From the NCBI GenBank assembly GCA_016110215.1, contig JADWQD010000013.1, forward strand, positions 558,001 to 622,000: a stretch of 64,000 bases of DNA, read 5' to 3'. The notes under the pieces are model-generated. The model searched no databases and had not been told where the DNA came from. It was given only the letters and a program-made list of their open reading frames with translations. Below, piece by piece: positions 10,716 to 19,200 of this stretch. Origin of the DNA: Capronia americana. Taxonomy: Eukaryota > Ascomycota > Eurotiomycetes > Chaetothyriales > Herpotrichiellaceae. Made by a program: the position numbers and the translations under genes. Position 1 is the first letter of the stretch. Each line of letters starts with the position of its first letter.

Positions 10716-13700
10716 ATGGCCAAACCTCCGCTTCGGCCAACAGCAGGCCGCGGTGGAGGATCCAACGCCAACCCGAAATCAATGTTGACCTGGGCAATCC
10801 TCCTTCTCCTCCTCGCTACCAGCCAGTCTCAATCCGTGCATCAGTCCGATGTCCCTCGAAGACTGGTGGCCTCAACGCAGAGTCTCCGCCCTGAGTCGAG
10901 TCGACGCCCTGCTCGAGCTGGCCGCAGCCCAGCCGAGATCCCCCTCCTGAAGAACGATATCACCACGGCCAAATTTTATAGCACCGATGAAGATACCGAA
11001 CACCAAAAGCTCCGTGCCTTGGCTCCAGCCTACGACTCTTTGAGTGGCAGTGCTGTCAGAGCACCTCTTGTTCAGCAGTCTATTGAGTCCTCCTCTCGAG
11101 GGGGCCTCTCTGCGCTTCCTTCAGCGCGGCTGCTGCAAGATTGGGAGGTGGAGAACATTGTCCTATTAGCCACTATAGATGGCACCATACATGCCCGCGA
11201 CAGAAAGACGGGCAATGAAAGATGGTCTCTGGGCATCCCCAACAGTCCCATGATCGAGACCATCCACCACCACGTGAACCGGAGTGATTTGGATCATGAA
11301 GGATCTCAATATGAAGATGACTACATGTTCATTGTTGAGCCGAGTAAAGACGGGAACCTCTACGTTCAACACCGAGACCCCAGAATTGGTCTCCAACGAC
11401 TTGGTGTCACTGTCAAGTCCCTTGCGGCCCAGACACCCCAATTTGTTGACAATCCGCCCATTGTCACCATTTCCTCGCAAGAAACAACAGCCTATATCGT
11501 GGATGCTGCCACAGGGAATATCCTACAGCGATTCGACAAGTACCGTGGCTTTTCCGGTGACGACCAGAGCCGCAGCTGCCGACGATTGAGTGGGTTCGAA
11601 CTGGACGATCCTGCGTGTGACCCCATCGGGACCATCAACTTGGGAAGAGTCGAATACACTGTTCAGATAACCCACAAGATCACAAGTCAGCTGCTATGTA
11701 CCATCAAGTTCGCTGAGTGGTTGCCAAACAGAATGGACAGCGATCTACAACAGCAGTATCTGGCTCCGCTTGATAATTACCATATACAGAGCTACTACAA
11801 TGGTCGAATCATTGGCATTGACGATACGGAAAATGGGAAAATCCCACGCTTCACGCAGATCTTCGACACCCCTGTTGCTCGAGTATTCGACGTTGTTCGT
11901 CCGCTCGACAACCACGATGAGTCTACCAACCTTGTGTTACTTTCTCGACCCACCGACTCGCCATTACTCTCGTCTGCTGAGGAATGGCGAAATGAGATAC
12001 AACGAGCCGAACGAGTGTTCGTAAACAAGACTGAAGCAGGAGGGTGGTATGCCATGTCCGAACTATCCTATCCTGGCATCACCAGCGGCGCGGCACCTGC
12101 AAGCTCCACTTGGAATTATGACGCTCTACCGTTGGACTTGGATGGCGAATTGGATGAGATTGTCGGTGTGCACACGTTATCTGGCCACGAGAGCACAACT
12201 CCAGTTCGCCTGACAATTTCAGGTCCCCCCCCTGTGACAGATTTGGCCGAAGAGGCGGAGAACGCGATGGCTGCTTTGGAGTCAAAGATCCCGCCTGCCT
12301 TGTTACCCGTCGTGAGCCACCCTCTGATGTCTGTCTTCAACATCATTTGTGTGAGCATCTTCTTGTTTGTGGTTGGACTACAGATGAAATCGCCCATCAT
12401 GGTAAAGTTGCAACGCTTCCTCCGCAAGGCAGGCGTCGAAGTGGCGGTCGAGAAGATCCAGGCTCAAACTGCCAGTCCAACCTCTGCTGCCCACGAGGCG
12501 CAGGAAGTGCCAGTCGCCGGCGTCGCCGACGGGAAAGAAGCCACCGGAGTCGTGTCAGAAGTATTAGAGAACGCCATAACGACCCCAGCCCGAAGTCGAG
12601 CTCAGAGCGTCGCCGCCTCCGTCGCCAGCCCTGTCAAGACGGCCAGGGCGCTTGATCCCAATGATGACAGCTCCGACGGTGAATCAGAAGACGAAAAGGA
12701 TCAGCCTGATTCCAATTCCAATGGAGCTGCTGAAGGTGACGCACAACCACGCCGCAGGCATGCCAAGCGTGGAAAACGAGGGGGGAAGAGGAACAAAAAA
12801 GGCAAGAAGACGATGAACCCAGAGGCTATGGACGAGATCGAACAGCTTGTTGCTGAAATACCGACGAAGGACGGGCTGCTCCAGGTCGGGAAGCTCAAGA
12901 TCGATACAAAGGAAGATCGATGTCTGGGCCGCGGCAGCAATGGCACAGCAGTATTTCCTGGCTCTTTGGATGGCAGAGAAGTCGCTGTCAAGCGTTTGAT
13001 CAGGACCTCCAACAGCCTTGCTGCCAAAGAGATCAAGCATTTGCTGTCAAGTGACGAGAATCCGCACGTCATCCGATACTTCGGGAAGGAAGAGTCCCAA
13101 CACTTCACCTATATTGCCCTTGAACGATTCACCACTTCACTCGACCAATTTATTGAGCGTCCGCTCCAATATCCCGACCTGGTCAAGCTGCCCGAGGGCT
13201 TCGATGTCAAGGATGCACTTCGTCAGATTACCGATGGAGTTCAGCATCTACATTCACTCAAGCTGGTCCATCGCGATATCAAGCCTCAGAACGTGTTGGT
13301 CAAGGCTGTGAAGAGCAATCGTCCTACCAATGGACTGCCTAAGCTACAATTTGTCATTTCTGACTTTGGCCTTTGCAAACCGCTAGAGGAAGGTCCAGAG
13401 TCCACGTTTGCTCCCACAGCCAACCATACAGCGGCCGGCACTACAGGATGGAGAGCTCCAGAATTGCTCGTCGGCTCCCGGTCGGCGGTCGCGGCACTCA
13501 GCGCCAGTTCGAACTCGACTTCCAAGTCCACCACACATTCTAGCGAGACCACCGTCATTGATCCACCATCGGGTCGTCGTGCTACCAAAGCCATTGATAT
13601 CTTCTCCCTGGGTTGTGTATTTTACTATGTCATGACCCAAGGTCGGCACCCCTTTGATGTTGGTGGGACAAGTTTAGGCCGTGACCTCAACATCAAAGAG

Positions 13701-14294
13701 AACAAGTTCAGCACAGAAGATTTGCGACTACATGATTACCAATTCGACGCCGACGACCTCATCATGCAAATGCTCAAACACCAGCCCAAGGAACGTCCTA
13801 CCACGGATCAGATCCTTCGCCACCCATACTTTTGGGACGTGGCCGACAAACTGGAATTTCTGTGTGACGTGTCGGACTGCTACGAGCGTGAGAAGAATTC
13901 AATATCCAATATCCACGACGAGAATGCTGTGCGTACACCGGCTGAAAAGGCGGCTTTAGCTGAACTTGCTGCCCTGGAATCGCTCGCTCCCAACGTCATC
14001 GGCCCTGCGAAGGACTGGCTCCGCGCTCTTCCCAAAACGTTCCTGACAGAAATGGGCAAGCAGCGCAAGTATACAGGCTCCAAGATGATCGACCTACTTC
14101 GAGTGATTCGGAATAAGAAGAACCATTTCCACGACTTGCCCGACGATGTCAAAGAGCAGATGTTGGGTGGAAGCGCGAAGGGGTACTATGAGTTTTGGGC
14201 GAAGAGATTTCCGAGTCTGCTCATCAATTGTCATTGTCTTATATTGGATAGAGGGCTGGTCGGGCGGTTTAAAATGGAGAGGTGGTTCGAGTAA
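10716..14294 (+). CDS. ireA: IRE1 unfolded-protein-response kinase/endoribonuclease
   Basis: ER transmembrane sensor of misfolded proteins; its RNase excises the intron of the HAC1/hacA mRNA. An intronless frame of 1192 residues. A signal anchor sits at about 22-36. The luminal beta-propeller-like region includes LLATIDGTIHARDRKTG. A transmembrane helix lies at about 538-560 (IICVSIFLFVVGL), followed by a basic linker (RRHAKRGKRGGKRNKKGKK). The kinase spans about 728-1040, with LGRGSNGTAVF, AVKRL, VHRDIKPQN and SDFGLC. The KEN RNase domain runs from about 1045 to the end and keeps the catalytic Arg/Asn and His in RVIRNKKNHFHDL. First in-frame ATG is 10716; an upstream GTG at 10704 is not credible. 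All catalytic features look intact. Confidence 0.95.
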   Translation: MAKPPLRPTAGRGGGSNANPKSMLTWAILLLLLATSQSQSVHQSDVPRRLVASTQSLRPESSRRPARAGRSPAEIPLLKNDITTAKFYSTDEDTEHQKLRALAPAYDSLSGSAVRAPLVQQSIESSSRGGLSALPSARLLQDWEVENIVLLATIDGTIHARDRKTGNERWSLGIPNSPMIETIHHHVNRSDLDHEGSQYEDDYMFIVEPSKDGNLYVQHRDPRIGLQRLGVTVKSLAAQTPQFVDNPPIVTISSQETTAYIVDAATGNILQRFDKYRGFSGDDQSRSCRRLSGFELDDPACDPIGTINLGRVEYTVQITHKITSQLLCTIKFAEWLPNRMDSDLQQQYLAPLDNYHIQSYYNGRIIGIDDTENGKIPRFTQIFDTPVARVFDVVRPLDNHDESTNLVLLSRPTDSPLLSSAEEWRNEIQRAERVFVNKTEAGGWYAMSELSYPGITSGAAPASSTWNYDALPLDLDGELDEIVGVHTLSGHESTTPVRLTISGPPPVTDLAEEAENAMAALESKIPPALLPVVSHPLMSVFNIICVSIFLFVVGLQMKSPIMVKLQRFLRKAGVEVAVEKIQAQTASPTSAAHEAQEVPVAGVADGKEATGVVSEVLENAITTPARSRAQSVAASVASPVKTARALDPNDDSSDGESEDEKDQPDSNSNGAAEGDAQPRRRHAKRGKRGGKRNKKGKKTMNPEAMDEIEQLVAEIPTKDGLLQVGKLKIDTKEDRCLGRGSNGTAVFPGSLDGREVAVKRLIRTSNSLAAKEIKHLLSSDENPHVIRYFGKEESQHFTYIALERFTTSLDQFIERPLQYPDLVKLPEGFDVKDALRQITDGVQHLHSLKLVHRDIKPQNVLVKAVKSNRPTNGLPKLQFVISDFGLCKPLEEGPESTFAPTANHTAAGTTGWRAPELLVGSRSAVAALSASSNSTSKSTTHSSETTVIDPPSGRRATKAIDIFSLGCVFYYVMTQGRHPFDVGGTSLGRDLNIKENKFSTEDLRLHDYQFDADDLIMQMLKHQPKERPTTDQILRHPYFWDVADKLEFLCDVSDCYEREKNSISNIHDENAVRTPAEKAALAELAALESLAPNVIGPAKDWLRALPKTFLTEMGKQRKYTGSKMIDLLRVIRNKKNHFHDLPDDVKEQMLGGSAKGYYEFWAKRFPSLLINCHCLILDRGLVGRFKMERWFE

Positions 14295-14996
14295 GCTAGC
14301 TGGCCAGGTTCAGCGACTCATTATCACGGGATCACGCAATGCGACTGGTCACTATAGGACGACACAGAATCTTGACTATTCATTCAAATCATGCCTCACT
14401 GTGATCTAATTGGATCTAGCTCTTCCCGGTCTTATTGTCCTCGTGGGATCTATCATAACATAACCGTGAGAGGCAGTTGTGTCTTTCGAACCATAGAATG
14501 TCAGCCACAGTACATCGTACCGACATCGTGCAAATACACCAAGCCACACCCGTCTGGTGTGCTGACGTTCGTGTTAAGCGTGCCGAACCATCCACCGTAT
14601 CATCGGTATAACCATGTGCTACAGCACCCGGGAAGTTGGTGTGGGATGAGTAGAGTAGAGGAGGTTGAAGACGTGGCGCCGTGCCCTGCCGCTTGCATGC
14701 TCGTCTTGTCTTGTGGTCTTCCCCAAGCCCCCAGTTCAGCCTGCGTTGAGGATGTAGTTAAGTGGAGGACGGAAGCTGCACCGTGCGAACTCCCTCTTCC
14801 ATGGCCGATTTTGGCCCCCAGGGCCTTGTGTATCCACTACTGATAAGTCGTCTCCTGCACGACGGTGGCCGGGCCTCTTTGACGGGATAGGTGGGCAGGC
14901 AGGCGGGTAGGTAGGTAGGTGCCATTGTGTGCATCGTTCAAGCTATTGCTCAGTCCCCCCACTTTACATCAGACCCAGCACTCATCAGCTGACGCT
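14295..14996. other. Convergent intergenic region, IRE1 / CCT beta
   Basis: About 0.7 kb between two 3' ends. A tetranucleotide tract (ggca then ggta units) lies at 14894-14920. An open frame at 14391-14843 has Cys/Pro-rich, non-conserved-looking content and is not called. Confidence 0.5.
14894..14920. repeat. Short GGCA/GGTA tetranucleotide tract
   Basis: About 27 bp made of two to three GGCA units running into four GGTA-type units, in the 3' region between IRE1 and CCT beta. Likely polymorphic; no function implied. Confidence 0.8.
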
Positions 14997-16592
14997 TTAC
15001 ATGCGGTCCCTCCTCCTCGGCGCCGAGCGGATGATGTTGTCGACTCGTAATAGCAGCTCGGCAGCCTCGCTCGCGCTGCCCACGACGGCTTTCTTCAGCT
15101 TGTAGCTTTCGATGACGCCAAGTTCGCGCATGTCGGCGATGCCGCCACCGGGGGTTAGCAGGTCGAGACCACTGCTCGTCATGCCGCGGTAGACCTCTGA
15201 TCGGAGCTCCGAGACCAGGGCAGATGAGTCGAGGCCAGCATTGTCGGCGAGGATGGTGGGGAGTTGGCGCAGTGCGGTGGCGAAGGAGTCGATGGCGAGA
15301 CGCTTCTTGCCGGGGACTTTGTTCGACAGCAAGTCAACGGCCTTGGCCATGACCATCTCGGCGCAGCCGCCTCCAAGCACGACGCGTGGTTCTTTGACCG
15401 TCTGGCTCAGCACGGCCAGCGCGTCGTGCAGGGATCGCTCTGCTTCGTCGAGGAGTTGTTCCGTGGCGCCGCGCAGGACAATGGTGCAGGCTTCTCCGGC
15501 GGCCACGCCGGAGAACTTGATCAGCGTGTCCTCGCCGATGAAGACTTCTTCGATAAGATTGCAGTGGCCCAGTTTGACGGACTCGGGGTGGTCGAATGTA
15601 GACGCGATTTCTCCGCCCGTGACCAGCGCGAGGCGCTCCACGCCATCAAAGTCCGCGTGCTCGATGCTCATGATTCCTGCTTCAGTGAACAGCTGTTCCG
15701 GCCAGTTGTAGATGAGCTGTCTGTTGATAAAGCAGTTAATGCCGTGCGCCTTGATGCGTTCGACCTTCTGCTTCATCTTCTCGCGCTCCGCCTTTTCCAA
15801 CTCCGCCAGCTCTTTCGGGCTGCTTACTTTCATGCGTGCGGCCCAGATCTTCACCTTGTCTGTGTCCATTGCGGTGTTGGCGACGAGGATCTTGGCATTC
15901 TCAAGACGTCTCGGCTGGTTGACACCCACGCGCTTGTCGAGGATGAAGCCCTCATCGAGGTAGCTGTCGCTGAGTTTGCCACCTGATTTCTTGATGATCT
16001 GGATGTGGTTGAGGTCGATGCTGCCTTTGAGGCGCTGGATTGCCATGACGGCCAGGTTGGCGAATTGGTCGCGGTCTTGGGCGAGGACTTTGGAGGAAAG
16101 GGTTGTGCGCGCAATGCTGAGGAGATCTTTCTTGAACAAGTCGGGCGATTTGCTGTTGTCAACAGCGGCTTTCTCGAGTGCGGAGAGGGCGGCCGCGCTG
16201 GCGAGCCGGTAACCCTCGATGATGGTTTGGGGGTGGATGTGCTTGTTGACCAGTTGCTCTGCTTCTCTTAACAGTTCGGCTGCGAGTACCGTCACTGAGG
16301 TGGTGCCGTCGCCGACCTCGTCGTCTTGCACCTTGGAGATGTTCACCAGCACTTTTGCCGCCGCGTTGTCTAGCGCAATGCTCTTCAGGATTGTGGCTCC
16401 GTCGTTCGTCACCATGATCTCGCCTGTTGACGCGCTCTGGAGGATTTTGTCCATTCCCTTGGGGCCCAGCGTGGATTTCACGAGGTCGCCCACTGCGATG
16501 GCTCCAACGAAGGCCGAAAGGCGTGCATTCTCGCCCTTTTCTTCCGTTGCCGAGTCGGCAAAGATTTGCGTCGGGTTATCGTAGCCGGCCAT
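14997..16592 (-). CDS. cct2: T-complex protein 1 subunit beta (CCT2)
   Basis: Beta subunit of the cytosolic group II chaperonin CCT/TRiC, which folds actin, tubulin and other proteins. A single exon of 531 residues, the family's usual length. The N-terminus (NPTQIFADSATEEKGENAR) is diagnostic of the beta subunit. ATPase motifs follow: LGPKGMDKIL, TNDGATIL and GDGTTSV with the catalytic Asp. RRLENAKILVANTAMDTDK and the C-terminal GGGCAEMVMA are also typical. ATG at 16592 begins MAGYDNPTQ. No oddities seen. Confidence 0.96.
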   Translation of the reverse strand: MAGYDNPTQIFADSATEEKGENARLSAFVGAIAVGDLVKSTLGPKGMDKILQSASTGEIMVTNDGATILKSIALDNAAAKVLVNISKVQDDEVGDGTTSVTVLAAELLREAEQLVNKHIHPQTIIEGYRLASAAALSALEKAAVDNSKSPDLFKKDLLSIARTTLSSKVLAQDRDQFANLAVMAIQRLKGSIDLNHIQIIKKSGGKLSDSYLDEGFILDKRVGVNQPRRLENAKILVANTAMDTDKVKIWAARMKVSSPKELAELEKAEREKMKQKVERIKAHGINCFINRQLIYNWPEQLFTEAGIMSIEHADFDGVERLALVTGGEIASTFDHPESVKLGHCNLIEEVFIGEDTLIKFSGVAAGEACTIVLRGATEQLLDEAERSLHDALAVLSQTVKEPRVVLGGGCAEMVMAKAVDLLSNKVPGKKRLAIDSFATALRQLPTILADNAGLDSSALVSELRSEVYRGMTSSGLDLLTPGGGIADMRELGVIESYKLKKAVVGSASEAAELLLRVDNIIRSAPRRRDRM

Positions 16593-17231
16593 GTTGACAG
16601 TCTGCGGATTGGGCCGGTTGAGACAGATCAGAGCGTGAGGTCAAGTGGTGTGTGAACAAGCCAAAAATTTGGGCGCGGGGAAACTTCAGCCTTGCTGAGG
16701 ACCTTGGCAAGGCTGAGCCGCGAGCCCTTCATTTGCTGCTTTACCCTCAGGCAGCATGTCCCTTTCCCCTTCTCAGCTTACTTGCCACGATCCTTGCTTA
16801 TCTCTTCTACATTCATCAGCGTGTATGCATCCAGTATAAGATGCTGGAGTCTCTCCTGAAGGTCGTTCGTCATGGTAACGAAGGAGATACTCGCAACGAA
16901 GACCTTTCCTGCTCGGGATGCAGAGTGTCTAAGTCGTCGACAATCCATCATTTAGTGACCCCGAGCGCGCGGTAGCTTCAGAGTTTGGGCCGGAACAGAC
17001 TTATCGTTAGTCTTGATACAACAACTCATCTCCAGGTCCTCGGACAGCTTTTACCTGTCGAGTACTTTAAGGCAGAGGAATTTGCCAGGAACGAAGCTCG
17101 CAGCACATACCGCCTGTCCCCGGTCTCGACGATACGTCTTCCTTTGTTGTTCAGCCTCTGGCCCTAAAGTCTGCCGCTATACTCAAGCTCCAATCTACCC
17201 GCCTAAGGATTAGTTTTAGTCTTCTCTCATG
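16593..17231. other. Intergenic region upstream of CCT beta and the first MGNC gene
   Basis: About 0.64 kb. The left part is the promoter of the minus-strand CCT beta gene. The right part leads to the MGNC frame at 17232. Small frames here (16652-16975, 16985-17167) show no recognisable features. Confidence 0.4.
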
Positions 17232-17453
17232 ATGGGTAACTGCATCTCCATGGGTCCCAACGAGGAGGATTTCCGAATAGCACGCTGCTACTACCACGCG
17301 AACAAATACCAACAACCAGTCCACCACAGTAACTCACAGCCCGCGCGCGAAACCCGAGTCAATTCTTTTCAGCGGCCTTTTCTATATTCTACTGGCATCC
17401 AACTTCTACCATCACCGGGAGGCAAGGGTCGGCTGAGAGGCCGAGTAGGATGA
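17232..17453 (+). CDS. Small MGNC-start protein 1 (hypothetical)
   Basis: Unrecognised frame of 73 codons plus stop from the second of two adjacent ATGs (17229 and 17232). Its product starts MGNCISMGPNEEDFRIARC. Gly2 followed by Cys4 and Ser6 resembles the signal for N-myristoylation plus cysteine palmitoylation that tethers small proteins to membranes. The rest is polar and basic, without a hydrophobic helix. A second ORF starting MGNC lies 1.1 kb downstream on the same strand. If translation starts at 17229 (MMGNC), myristoylation would be blocked. Coding status rests only on the shared start motif. An intron or a longer product cannot be excluded. Confidence 0.4.
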   Translation: MGNCISMGPNEEDFRIARCYYHANKYQQPVHHSNSQPARETRVNSFQRPFLYSTGIQLLPSPGGKGRLRGRVG

Positions 17454-18312
17454 GGGAAACAACAGGCTTCGTCTGAAAAAGAAGGCCAGATATGATCTGG
17501 TAATTAGGTCCAGCTTTCTGTATGAAGGGGAATATCTCCGGATACGGCGAAGACGTCCTTGGTTTGTCTTTAGCCTCGGCTACGTGAGGTACAATATATC
17601 AGCCATCGCTCAAACCCGCTGTCTATACCTTCGAATATCCGTTAGTAAGACGACATTCTTCCACCGCATCACCTTCAAACTACAGGGCCAGTTATCACGA
17701 CATCATGGTCGAGACACAGAACCCTACCACAACCTGAGGAGCGGTCTGGCTGGATGGATGGTTGAGAAACACAGGAGGGGACTTTCGTCTTCGATCCCAG
17801 CAATTGGAGGTATCATCCGTTATGCGACGCATAGACGTCATAGGAGCAAGGTCGAAGTGTACTCGGCGGTGGGTCTTATCGTCCCGAATGTGAACTGGGC
17901 TCCCACTAATTTCGTCGCCAGTCCACTGAAGGGTTGCAACAGCTTCTACTCGGGATAGGAGAGTGCAGAGTTACGAGGCGGGCCAGGTCTGCTTGCGGCG
18001 GGCACGCAGTGACACAGCAGGGCCGGGTAAACTGAACTAGCTCACCAGGTCCGTCAATAGTTGTGGCGATTGCCTCTTCGCAACTTGTGGTGTATACCCT
18101 TTGCGCCCGTCACTGTAAATGTTGCCACATATCGGGTGGCGCAATCCTGAGATTGTTTACCTACGTACAGGCTTCTTCTTTCCATTACTTGTATCCTCAT
18201 CTCGATTTCTCCATACGTCTCGTCACCACTTTTCTGTGAAACATCCAAACAGCTCTCGCACCCTGCCAAGACTGAACAAGCGTTCAGACGGTGTACCCGA
18301 AGATTTCCTACG
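17454..18312. other. Spacer between the two MGNC genes
   Basis: About 0.86 kb between the two small MGNC frames. A 124-codon frame at 17584-17958 opens only with GTG and has no recognisable motif. It may hold the 5' leader of the second gene. No RNA gene was recognised. Confidence 0.35.
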
Positions 18313-18507
18313 ATGGGCAACTGCTACTCACGCGACTCTCGTAATAACGACCGTTGTCCACGATGTTGCCGTTCTTGGGACGGCTCGGGATCGCTTGAAC
18401 GTTCCTTGAGCAATACGACTGTATCTTCTGGTTTCAGTCATGCCTCGACAGTTCGACCCAAAAGCAACAACACCATGCCGAGCGGATCGAGCTGGATTGG
18501 AATCTGA
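18313..18507 (+). CDS. Small MGNC-start protein 2 (hypothetical)
   Basis: Unrecognised frame of 64 codons plus stop, product starting MGNCYSRDSRNNDRCPRCC. It shares with the frame at 17232 the start MGNC and a Ser two residues after the Cys, and has a further Cys cluster (CPRCC). It then becomes Ser/Asn-rich. The same lipidation logic applies: Gly2 myristoylation and Cys palmitoylation. No transmembrane helix or secretion signal. Gene status is uncertain; support is the tandem occurrence of a rare start sequence. Confidence 0.4.
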   Translation: MGNCYSRDSRNNDRCPRCCRSWDGSGSLERSLSNTTVSSGFSHASTVRPKSNNTMPSGSSWIGI

Positions 18508-19200
18508 TCGCTAGAGCCTAGACCGCAAACAAATTCGCCAGAAAGATCTGCTTGGCCCTTCTGATTCCGAAGATATGTGCGCAGTCTCGCCTCATTTGTC
18601 CCAGCACTTTGGATCAAGCTGCGTAGGAGACAGGCATCGGAGGTCAACCATCATCACACCTAAACCCGTCATACGAACTGTACCAGACACAAGAATGGCA
18701 CGGCCACCCAACGTCAAGGACTTAACCAGGAGGGGCATCGCGAGAACATAATGGGATAATGGTCAAAGTCGGCCGTTATTGGCCTTCATATCGCCATATA
18801 TGGCGCCGACTAAGCTATTTCGTCGAGACCACGCCTCATCGTAGCACAACAGGAGGCCGCGGTCAGAATAACAAGGCTGGAGATGCGAGGAGCTCGTTGG
18901 CTTGGCTAAGGGACCCTTGGGGGCGGCAGGGGGGGGAATCATGGGGTTGGGGCTCCTTGGCATGGACCGATCTTCTAGTGAATGTTTGCTTCTCGTCAAC
19001 TTTACTTAGTGTATTGTCCATTTTCTCATGTAGTAACACAAGGAGTACCTGGTTTCGTAGCGATTTCGAATATTCCGATCATCTAATCGTTGCACTCTGG
19101 CGCAAATCTCGTGCCACTCGGACTTGGAACATGTCAATGATCCGTCACGGGCTGCTCATTCCTGCTTGCGCGCCCGTCCGAATCTTCAGTTGTCGCAAAG
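18508..19200. other. Intergenic region upstream of the 827-residue membrane protein
   Basis: About 0.7 kb. It includes a G-rich stretch with nine consecutive Gs near 18931-18939. A frame at 18759-19274 runs across the start of the next gene in another frame and is not called. Confidence 0.4.

Noticed and set aside
14391..14843. 150-codon open frame between IRE1 and CCT beta
   Set aside because: Cys/Pro-rich composition without motifs, located between two 3' ends, and no splice or promoter signals. Most likely chance.
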